From positions 57,326,962 to 57,390,961 of the forward strand of contig CM023540.1 of NCBI GenBank assembly GCA_013350335.1: a DNA stretch of 64,000 bases, given 5' to 3'. Source of the stretch: Chimonanthus salicifolius. Its lineage: Eukaryota > Streptophyta > Magnoliopsida > Laurales > Calycanthaceae. Below, in pieces: positions 24,837 through 35,068 of this stretch (its first letter is position 1; each line of letters begins with the position of its first letter). A program made the translations under genes and the position numbers. The notes under the pieces were generated by a model. It saw nothing but the letters and a program-made list of their open reading frames with translations. It was not told the DNA's origin and made no database searches.

Positions 24837-26037
24837 TTATCTAGGGATGATCCATATCTGTTGAAATACTGTTCGGACCAAATCATTCATCGTTGTGTCC
24901 AAGAGTTTGATCAAATCAGCGTCATTAAGTTTTGCCATGATCGGGCTTGTGGAGGTCATTTCAGTTCGAGAAAGACCACTGCAAAGATTCTGCAATGTGG
25001 TTTTTACTAGCCTTCCGTGTTCAAAGATACCCATACCTACTGTGTGTCATGTGAAAGATGTCAGAGGTTAGGTAGTCTGTCTCGTTGGAATATGATGCTG
25101 TTAAATCCAATTTTACCTTGTTGAGCTTTTTTATGTATGGGGCATTGATTTCATGGGACCGTTTCGTAATTCCTTTGGTAATCTTTACATTTTTGGTAGG
25201 GGTTGACTATATCAGTAAGTGGGTAGAGGCGGTGGCTTGTAAAACCTATGATCATAAAGTTGCCCTCCGTTTCTTGAAAGAGAATGTTTTCTCTAGATTT
25301 GGAATACCACGAACTATCATCAGTGATGCGGGTAAGCACTTCTGTAATCGCCCGTTTGAAACATTGATGAAATCATATGGGGTGATGCATAAGGTTGCTA
25401 CTCCTTATCATCCGCAAACAAGTGGACAAGTGGAAATTTCAAACCGAAAGATAAAACATATTCTAGAAAAGACAGTCAATCCATCCAGGAAAGACTAGTC
25501 TTTGAGACTTACTGATGCACTTTGGGCATATCCTACTGCATTCAAAACGCCCATTGGAATGTCACCCTACAGGATAGTATATGGGAAAATGTGTCATTAG
25601 CCAGTTGAGTTAGAGCATCATGCAAATTGGGCTATCAAGCATATGAATTTTACTCTCGACAAGGTTGGGCAACATAGAAAGCTCCAATTGTCTGAACTGG
25701 ATGAAATTATGAGATATGCCTATGACACTGCGAGAAAGTACAAAGACCGGATGAAATTGGTTCATGATAAAAATATTTTGAGTAAAACTTTCACAGTTGG
25801 TCAGAAGGTCTTACTATACAATTCTCGATTACATCTGTTTCCGGGGAAATTGAGGTCAAAATGGATAGGTCCATTCATTGTTGAGACTGTGTTTCCTCAT
25901 GGAGCGGTAATAATTAATTTTTTTAAGAATGGTCATATTAGGAAAGTTAATGGTCAACGTTTGAAACCATTCTTAGAAATGAATCCATCTGAAGAAAATA
26001 CTATCAATCTATTAGATGATACAATCTACCAAGATTG
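24837..26037 (+). pseudogene. Athila-type integrase, broken
   Basis: The zinc-binding HHCC region survives as fragments around 24930-25070 (FCHDRACGGHF, CVSCERCQRL). The core domain at 25085-25498 shows [38 protein letters not shown] and [20 protein letters not shown], in keeping with the D,D,E catalytic core. A stop at 25496-25498 separates it from the C-terminal region (25643-26037), which has KVLLYNSRLHLFPGKLRSKW. Integrase would insert the DNA copy; here it is split by stops. Confidence 0.83.
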
Positions 26038-27295
26038 ATAGGAAGGTCCACCCATCCATGTCCACCCATTCATCCATCCACCCGTCATTCTATGTCTGTG
26101 TTGAGTTTGCTGTATCCGTTTGTCTAGTTTGTCTAGGTTAGGTTTTTGAATTTTGTGTGATTCTCTGAGTTTGTGTTGAGTTTGTGTGTGAGTCAATCTG
26201 TGTATGTGTAGATGTTTGCCTAGTTTAGGTTTTCACTTTTGTTGAGTCAGTTTTTGTGTTTTTAAATCAATCTAGTGTCTTTGTTGTGTGTTTGTTGTTT
26301 TTGTTTTTGTTGTCCATTTGTTTTTGCAGGTTTTGAATAAAGAGCGCCCTCTCAGGTATTTCACAACTCAACTTGTTCTATTTTGATATTTTCTTCTAAT
26401 TTACGGATGCACAGGTAGATTAGGGAATATTGAAGACAATGTTCAATTTAAGTTTGGGGATATTGGGGGGTTACACTGTGTCAGTTTTGTGTGGTTTTTA
26501 GTCAATTTTGAAAAAAAAAATTGAAATTGAAAAATCTAGAAATTTTTTGAAAAAATCTTTGATTTTCAACATTAATATGTGGATGAAAATTTTTATGTCA
26601 TGCTTTTCCAATTAAATTTTGTGGAATTTATACTTGGAAAATTTTACACAACCATGTTAATTTTAGCTTGAAAAAGAAAAGTATTTATGACTTAAGTGAT
26701 CACTGGAAAATACTAGTGGAGACTTGTGACCTATTGAGCTTTGAGCCATTTGAGTTTTTTTACAGTTATAAGTCATTCTTATTTTTCTTTGATATGCGCA
26801 ATATTATGATTTGTTAGATCTCATTATTCTTTGTTTTGGTCAAATTACTGAGAATGACATCAAAATTGAATTATTACAGCTGAAATTTTTCTGAATTTAT
26901 TTGAAGCGAGAAAATATCCATATGAAGCTTAAGAAGTCATATAGGCCATTATTTTGGATCATTTGAGACTTTGAAGCCTACCTATTTTTGTCATATTATC
27001 CTGTTAGTTCCCGTTTTGAGCCTTGAATAAAATATAGCATGTTTTGTTGTTAGCCATGTGATCCATACCCAACTCCGGTTGTGGAGTTTGAACCTTCATT
27101 AAAATATCTATGACCTATTCTAGGGCCCAGAAAAGATTAGAGATGATTGTTATTGGGATGATACTCTATGAAAAATATGGCACTTAAGAAAAAAAAATAA
27201 AGCATCAATAATAGAGTGAAAAAAAAAAAAAAAAGGAACACATCCATACATCAAAAGAAGGATGCGAAAAAAAAAATTAAAAATATATTTAAAAA

Positions 27296-27367
<72 letters not shown>

Positions 27368-28153
27368 AAAATGTTGAGAGATTGATAGAGGAAGAAATAT
27401 CTTGTCTATGAATTTTTGAAGACCTCTAACTTTTTCTAGTCAAAGTATTACTTCTAGATTCATTTATCCTTCTTTGATATGACCTGGTCCTAAGCCACGT
27501 TTTGTCCTAGAGGGAGTCCTATTGAACCTTAGTTAATATGGTATTTAAAGTGGAGAATAACTGAGGAAAAATAATGGTGTATTATTTCAACATTCTCAGG
27601 AAAATGGCATCCTTTCATGAGATCTATGTCTTCTTTGTTATAATCCGTTCTTTGATGATAAATATGTGAGATATTTACATTTGATGAATTATTCCACTCA
27701 CATATATTTTCTTGAGAGAAATTTAACCCAATCTCTGAGCGAAAATCTTTCTAAGAGATATATCTTATAACATTTGGAGTCAAAGCGCATTTTCGGCTGG
27801 TGGTTGCAAAACTGGTGCATATTTTGAAAAAGAATGTTATGTTAATATTGGCTATCACACACTACACTCCGAGCATAAGTTTTGTAAAATAATTTTGGGA
27901 TTGTATGATGTTTGAATTTTTGTTTATATATTTTTGCTGAAATTTGATGTTTGTGGGTATCATCAATGGAAGCCCTCACGAGAGTATAACTCGTCCACTA
28001 GTGGTGAGTTAGGGGTTTAAAGACTTGTTGCATACGCTAAACGCAATTGAGAGTACCAGCGAAAGTGGTGTAGTCTAGGAATTTTTTTTTTTTTTTTTAA
28101 TTTTTAGTTTTTGTTTTGCTCGAGTACTAGGAAAATCTAAGTTTAAGGGTATT
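26038..28153 (+). other. Athila-type 3' non-coding region
   Basis: No open frame of note between integrase and the 3' LTR. Some Athila relatives have an env-like gene here, but I see no remnant I could name. A weak polypurine stretch (AAGGGTATT) precedes the LTR at 28154. Confidence 0.55.
27304..27365. repeat. (AT)n microsatellite
   Basis: About 60 bp of uninterrupted AT repeats next to an A-run at 27290-27303. Confidence 0.97.
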
Positions 28154-28644
28154 TGATAAGCACAGAAAAATTATAATTTTATCCTTAAATATTGGATTAG
28201 TTAGCTCTAGAAATATGTGTATTTTGTATTATTATGGTGTTATATATAGAACCTAAAAATATATTTGTTATTATCTCCTTTTATTTAATTTTATCTAATT
28301 AGTGTATTTTGTGTGTTTTTAGGTTGAATTGTTTTTTGAAATCTCAAATTCAACCCAATTAGACAAAGTGAACAATGTTACTCTCAAAATTGTTGCTCAG
28401 ACTGATTGTGAACGCCATATCAACATTGACTCATTGCCATATGGATTCCACTAATGCCAACTTGGCAAATGATTGCTTAAAACAAATTTACATTGATTGT
28501 CCTTGGCCAAAGTAGAAATTACCCATTTCATTTGATTAGCAACCATATGTGGACATGTTTAACGAGTGTGGGACGAAGTTGATATTGTAAAGTGATTGGA
28601 TTAAGAAACAAAATGAGCAGCGCCAAGGCTAAGTGTGCTGGATG

Positions 28645-28922
28645 TGTTGTGGGCCAGCCCCACTTATGGGCCTATTGGGCTTAGGCCCAATAGGGTGACT
28701 TATATATTATTGTATTCCTGTGTAAGACACACAGAGAGAGGGATTAGAGAGAGAGTGAGAGACAGAGAGATCTGAAAGGGAGAGACCTTGTAATCCTCTG
28801 TACTTGTTTTTCTACATAGTAGATTTGATCTCGCTCCGTGGATGTAGGCGTTCTAGCCGAACCACGTAAATCTTGTGTCGTGTGATTGTGTGTTTGCATT
28901 ATTTAATTTCTAATCCCCAACA
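28645..28922 (+). mobile_element. Copia 5' LTR
   Basis: 278 bp, TG...CA ends. A GA-rich block (28731-28785) lies in the middle. It drives and starts the element transcript in this family; no promoter was assigned to an exact base. Confidence 0.95.
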
Positions 28923-28924
28923 AG

Positions 28925-28936
28925 TGGTATCAGAGC
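28925..28936 (+). other. Primer binding site, initiator tRNA-Met
   Basis: TGGTATCAGAGC, two bases after the 5' LTR, is the classic plant Copia site complementary to the 3' end of initiator tRNA-Met. Confidence 0.95.
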
Positions 28937-30614
28937 CGAAGGTTATCGGATTCAGACAAAGTTCCGTCGAATCGGAGTCGGTAAAATCACACAGACGGTC
29001 GGAGAACTTCGGACGAAAAATCAGCCGCGTCGGCTGAAGAGGATATCGTTCCATCGATTAGGATTTTTTTTTTTACCGTGAACGGACTGTTCACAGAACT
29101 GAAAAAAAAAAAAAAAAAAAAATTAATTACACCGATCTGCTGATAGCAGGTCTGCTGACGGTGGTTAGCAGTGTCGGCGAAAAAGGGGTTTTTCATCAAG
29201 TGGAATCGCAGCAGCAGAGTAGTTCATCGCAACGGGAGGATTTTCGGAATCCGGCAGACAGATCGAGCGGCCGGCGAAACGGAGAGATTGAGAAGGAAGT
29301 GAGGCGGAAAAATAGCGGAAGAAAAGGTTTTTCTCAGATCGCCGGAGCAGCAGCGGCGAATGTCTCCATAGATCCACCAGATCTGAGAACTAATTGCAGC
29401 AAGCCAGATCGAAGATAGAAACCCAGTTTTGGGGTTTTTCTTGGCAGCGGCGGCGAGCCTGAAATCAGATCTGATCTCAGATCTGAAATTGAAAAAAAAA
29501 AAAAAAAACCCAGCGACAAAGGGGTTTCTCAGTTTCCTGAGAAAACAGCCAGCAGCCGGAGGTGGTTGAAGCAGCCATACCGGCCAGACCGATCTGAGAA
29601 CTGATTGCTGCTAGAGGCAGCAAGCCAGATCTGAAAATCGCTGAGCAGAGGCGATCGGAGAAGAAGACGACTGAGCAGCGCCGAAGTCGGAAAGAAAAAA
29701 AAAAAAAAAAAACTCTGCAAACAGGGGCGATCGGAGAAGAAGACGACCGAGCAGGAGCAGTTGGCAGCAAGCAAAATCTCCGAGCAGCCAGATCTGAAAA
29801 TCGCAGAGCAGCACCGACCGAGCACTAGTAGCGGCGTAGACGGCCAGAATCGGGGAAGAAGACACCCAGATCCGAGAATCGCCGGTAGCCATATCTCTCA
29901 GAAAATCTGAGAAGAAAGAAACCCAGTTTGGGGTTTTTTTCTCGGCAGCCGGAGGTGGTTGCAGCAAGGCCCCTTCCAGTCGCAGCCAGATCACCGGATT
30001 TTGACCGGCGATCAAGATCTGTTCACAGATCTGAGAAGAGAAAGGTTGCAAACGGTTTCCAGCAGAAAAAAAAAAAAAGGAAAAAAAAGAAAAAAAAAAA
30101 ACAGTGGTCCGCAGGACCATCATTTTCTGTACACCCGCGGGACCACCAGTTCAGGTGCACCCGCAGGACCACCACTTCAGTGCACCCGAGGGACTACAGA
30201 TTCAGGTACTCCTGCAGCAGGGAAATCAACGGTCCAGAATTGTTTTGCAGTTTCCGGAGTCACCAGGACTCGGAATTGAGATCCGTCTTCGCCTGTACGA
30301 TCGTGACAGTGAGATCTACACAGTGACCGGTGTGGATCTAGTTTTCTGGAGAGTTGACAGTGAGCGCCAAGCAGTGGCCTTTGTAGAAAGGAGATCAGCT
30401 GAGTTCTCTTTTCTCTTATTTTTTCATAACTGTCACTTCTTTTTACACATTATTCTGCTATGTGTATGATTGAACCACCCAAGTGGTGAGGAGTTCGGGG
30501 GTATTTGGTTGGATGCTAGTAGTAGATCCCTAGGTTTGTGCAGGGCTACTAATTTACACTGTTGGTTATTTGCTTCCGCATTTGCGCACAAACAGAACAG
30601 AGGACAGTGACAGA
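28937..30614 (+). other. Copia leader, long, with oligo-A tracts and short repeats
   Basis: About 1.7 kb between primer site and gag start, long for a small Copia element. It has A-runs at about 29101-29121, 29491-29508, 29696-29711 and 30066-30100, and recurrent words such as CAGATCTGA, GGCGATCGGAGAAGAAGACG (29648 and 29726) and CAGCAAGCCAGATC. From 30112 to 30210 there are roughly 32-bp near-repeats of GGACCACCA and CAGTGCACCCG type. Open frames here on both strands are low-complexity and not believed to be genes. Confidence 0.7.
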
Positions 30615-33600
30615 ATGGCATCTAGTTCCAGTTCTACAGTCATGAAATTGGTACCGGGCAATTATCTCCTTTGGAAGACCCGGATGCAAGATCTCCTGAT
30701 TAAGCATGACTTGTATTATCCCCTTTTAGGAGATGCATCTATGCCTGAAGATATGAAGGCAAAGCCCAAAGAATGGGAGTACAAGCATTTGAAGGCTGTG
30801 AGCCTGATCAGAGAGTATGTCGATGACAGCATTCTTCACCATATCACAGCAGAAAAGAAGGCAGATGAACTGTGGACTAAATTGTCTACAATGTATGAGA
30901 GCAAGGCGCCAGTGAACAAAGCCTCTGTTATCAAGAGACTGGTGAAACTGACATACAATGAGCACATGTCAATGTCCGAACATCTCAGCAACTTTCAGGG
31001 CATGGTGAACCAGTTGGCCAGTGCGAAGATCATATTTGCAGATGAGATTTTGGCTCTTCTTCTCATGGCGACACTACCAGATTCTTTTGAGACTATGGTG
31101 ATTGCTTTGAGTAACTCTGCACCCGGTGGCGAGCTATCCTTAGAGACAGTCAAGGAGTCCTTGATGAATGAAGAGATGAGACGGAAAGAAAAGGGCATCG
31201 TAACTTCTTCTTCCGGAGCATATGTGTCACAGGATAGGGGCAGAAGACATAAAACTCATGGTCGCCAGGACCATAGAAGCAAGAGCAGACCCGGTGGAGG
31301 TCACAGATCTCAGAGCAGAGGCAGAGACAGCAGAAAGTGTTTTCACTGTGGCAGAGCAGGGCACTTTAAGAATCAGTGCAGGGTGTGGAAGAGAGAAAAT
31401 AATCAGACTGTGCAGCATCAGGCACGACAGCCAGCTTCTTCAGACACCACGGCTGCCACAACTCAGGAGCCGCGTACTCTTGTCATAGTGACCACCAGTG
31501 AGGGGGAGAGTCTGTCCATTACCCCCTCCTCATCTGAGTGGGTCATTGACACTGGTGCCACTTATCATTATACGCCTCACAGGAGCTTCTTCTCCACATA
31601 TACATCCGGAGATTTTGGAACAGTTCGGATGGGCAACTCTGCATGTTCCCCTATCACTGGAGTTGGGAACATTACTATAAAGACTAGTCATGGCTGTGAG
31701 ATTAGTTTGAAGGATGTGAGACATGTGCCAGATATCAGATTGAACCTCATTTCTGCGAGGGTACTCGGCACAGAGGGATACATCAGTACATTCGGCGGAG
31801 ACCGATGTAAGATCAGCAAGGGGTCGCTTACCATGGCACGAGGGGTGATCAGAGATTACCTGTATGTTTTGACCGGCACAGTTTGCACCGGCCAGATGCA
31901 CGCAGTACAGAGAGAGACTGCTTTCTCTCTATGGCACCGGAGACTTGCACATCTGAGTGAGAAAGGGCTGCAGATTCTTCAGAGGAAAGCCCTTATTCCA
32001 CGGACTGAGTGTACCCGGTTAGACAGTTGCGAGCATTGCATCATGGGCAAGCAGACAAGAGCTTCCTTCAATCTAAAGGGCCACATAAAGGCCAGGAAGC
32101 TAGACCTAGTATACTCAGACGTTTGTGGACCGATAGAGGTGGAGTCATTGGGCAAGAATAAGTACTTTGTTACCTTTATCGATGATTCTACGAGAAAGTG
32201 CTGGATTTACTTCATGAGATCCAAAGATCAGACTTTCTCATTCTTCCGTGAGTTTGTTGCCTCTGTGGAGAGAGAGACGGGTAGAAAGCTGAAATGTCTG
32301 AGGACCGATAATGGTGGCGAGTACACATCGGGAGAGTTTAAAGAATTCTGCAAGAAGAACGGCATTCGACATGAGTTGACAGTGCCAGGGACTCCCCAGC
32401 ATAACGGTGTAGCAGAGCGCTACAACCGCACCATTGTTGAGCGAATGCGTTGTATAGTTCACAACGCAAATCTACCCAAGAGATTTTGGAGCGAAGCAGC
32501 GAGGACAGCAGTATACCTCATCAACCGCTCACCATCAGCTCCCTTAAATGGTGAAGTGGCAGAATGTTTGTGGACAGGCAGAAAAGTTTCCTACAAGCAT
32601 CTCAGAGTTTTTGGCTGCGTTTGCTATGCACACATCCCTGATATGTCGAGGAAGAAATTGGATGTAAAGTCGACATTGTGTGCATTTATTGGTTATGGAT
32701 GGTCCAGAGTTCGGATACAGACTGTGGGATCCAGCTCAGCAGAAAATGTTCAGGAGTCGAGACGTGGTATTCCGTGAAGATGAGTTCTTCAATGAGAACA
32801 ATAAACCCACATATTCCAGTGACCTAGATCAAGGTCCCATCTCCACTCCTGACACATCTCAGTCAACAGCAGCACCTTCTCCTTCACCTGCACCGCCAGT
32901 CAGTCAGTCAGACGACAGTGAGTCAGATGTTCCTTCTAGCAGTCACAGTGACAGTATCAGTGGGCCAGCAGATACGTCTACAGATGAGACAGTTAATGAG
33001 CCGGTACATGATACAGTTGAGGACACAGTGGAGGATGATCAGGACAGAGATAGACAGTTGAGCGAGGGGGAGCACCCCCCCAGTACTTCTACATCGGAGG
33101 ATGTTATACCTCCTAGGAGATCTGTTAGAGAGCATAACCCATCCAGGAGATACCCGAGTTCCGATTATGTGTTGATGACCAGTGAGGGGGAGCCTGAGAG
33201 TTACTCAGAGGCTATAGGCGACAAAAATAGAATTCACTGGGGGAAAGCTATGGTAGAAGAGATGATGTCTCTTAAGAAGAACAACACATATGAGTTGGTT
33301 GATCTACCAGTTGGCAGGAAGGCCCTACAGAACAAATGGGTCTTTCGGGTGAAAAAGGATGGAGAAAAAGTTCTGAAGTATAAAGCCCGTTTAGTGGTGA
33401 AGGGCTTTGGACAGAAGAAAGGAGTGGACTTCGACGAGATATTCTCACCAGTGGTGAAGATGAGCTCCATACGAGTTATGTTGGGCTTAGCCGCGAGTCT
33501 AGATCTTGAGATTGAACAGATGGACGTGAAGACTGCATTTCTTCACGGTGACCTAGACGAAGAGATCTACATGAAACAACCCGAGGGGTTTGAGTTGAAG

Positions 33601-34743
33601 GGCAAGGAGAATCTTGTTTGCCGACTCAAGAAGAGCTTGTACGGACTGAAACAAGCACCGCGGCAATGGTACAAAAAGTTTCACTCTTTCATGACAGGAC
33701 AAGGATACAAACATAGTTCAGGTGACTCATGTGTGTATTATCAGGAGTTCAAGGGTGATCAGTTCATCATCCTGTTATTATATGTGGACGACATGTTGAT
33801 ATTTGGAAAGAGTTCTGAATTGATCAAGTTGTTGAAGGCAGACCTGTCAAAGGCGTTTGACATGAAAGATCTTGGCCCTGCTAGACAGATTTTGGGTATG
33901 GAGATTCACAGAGATAGAAAGAAAAAGAAGATTATCCTGTCTCAAGAGAAATACATTGAGAAGGTCTTGGAGCGATTCGGCATGAGGGATTGCAACTCCG
34001 TTAGCACTCCTCTCGCCGCTCACTTCAAGCTCAGTAAGGAATGTTGTCCTTCATCAGAGACAGAGAAAGACAAGATGAGTCAGATTCCATATCAGTCAGC
34101 AGTTGGTAGTCTCATGTACGCGATGGTTTGCACGAGACCAGATATAGCACATGCAGTTGGATTGGTGAGCAGATTTATGTCAGACCCAGGACATGATCAT
34201 TGGGAGGCAGTGAGATGGATCTTCAGATACCTACGAGGTACATCGAGCATGGGCATCATGTTTGGTGGAGACCCTTTTATTACCGGCTACACAGATGCAG
34301 ATATGGCTGGTGACCTTGATGGTCGCAAGTCCACTTCTGGTTATCTTTTCACATTTGCTGGAGGAGCCGTCAGTTGGCAATCCAAGTTACAGAAGTGTGT
34401 AGCACTTTCTACAGCAGAGGCAGAGTACATTGCTGCTACAGAAGCTGGGAAAGAGATGGTTTGGCAAAAGGGATTTCTTCGGGAAATAGGCATCAAACAG
34501 GAGGACTACACAGTGTATTGTGACAGTCAGAGCGCCATCGACTTGAGTAAGAATGCCATGTATCACTCAAGAACGAAGCACATTGATTTGAGATATCATT
34601 GGTTGAGAGCAGCTATTGAAGAGAAACAGATCAGTGTAAAGAAGATCCATACAGACCACAATCCAGCAGACGCATTCACCAAAGTTCTTTCAAAGAACAA
34701 ATTTGAGTTCTGCGTAGGGGCATCTGGCCTCTACAGAAGATGA
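30615..34743 (+). pseudogene. Copia gag-pol polyprotein with one frameshift
   Basis: Start MASSSSSTVMKLVPGNYLLW at 30615. Gag ends with the CCHC knuckle CFHCGRAGHFKNQC (about 31338-31380). Protease active site is WVIDTGAT (about 31540). Integrase shows the zinc region (H-RRLAHL...CEHCIMGKQ) and the D,D,E core: YSDVCGPIE, RTDNGGEY, PQHNGVAERYNRT. Reverse transcriptase shows QMDVKTAFLHGDL and YVDDMLIFG (about 33781). RNase H shows TDADMAGD, STAEAEYIA and HIDLRYHW. The frame shifts at about 32697-32706: seven bases stand between GGA (Gly) and GAG (Glu) where relatives have six, splitting integrase from reverse transcriptase. The second half (from about 32707) is open to TGA at 34741. One base prevents a single product, so the copy may be non-autonomous; a sequencing error is possible. 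Confidence 0.92.
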
Positions 34744-34778
34744 CATCCATGTCAGAGTGTTCTCCTCCTCCTGGGGCT

Positions 34779-34790
34779 GGAGGGGGAGAT
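34779..34790 (+). other. Copia polypurine tract
   Basis: GGAGGGGGAGAT directly before the 3' LTR, the expected plus-strand primer. Confidence 0.9.
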
Positions 34791-35068
34791 TGTTGTGGGC
34801 CAGCCCCACTTATGGGCCTATTGGGCTTAGGCCCAATAGGGTGACTTATATATTATTGTATTCCTGTGTAAGACACACAGAGAGAGGGATTAGAGAGAGA
34901 GTGAGAGACAAAGAGATCTGAAAGGGAGAGACCTTGTAATCCTCTGTACTTGTTTTTCTACATAGTAGATTTGATCTCGCTCCGTGGATGTAGGCGTTCT
35001 AGCCGAACCACGTAAATCTTGTGTCGTGTGATTGTGTGTTTGCATTATTTAATTTCTAATCCCCAACA
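34791..35068 (+). mobile_element. Copia 3' LTR
   Basis: 278 bp, identical to the 5' LTR except for one A/G difference in the GA-rich block. Confidence 0.95.

Larger units (their letters stand above)
28645..35068 (+). mobile_element. Ty1/Copia retrotransposon, young, nearly intact
   Basis: Two 278-bp LTRs (28645-28922, 34791-35068) start TGTTGTGGGCCAGCCCC and end AATCCCCAACA, with an exact GGATG duplication (28640-28644, 35069-35073). They differ at one base (G in GACAGAGAG, A in GACAAAGAG), indicating recent insertion. Between them lie a tRNA-Met primer site, a long leader, one gag-pol frame and a polypurine tract. Domain order (protease, integrase, reverse transcriptase, RNase H) is that of Copia elements, and the motifs look closest to the Tork/Tnt1-like lineage, though lineage assignment needs a tree. 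Confidence 0.95.

Noticed and set aside
29165..30326. Several open frames on both strands in the Copia leader, some Phe-rich
   Set aside because: Low-complexity translation of A-runs and purine-rich repeats; no domain and no conserved start.
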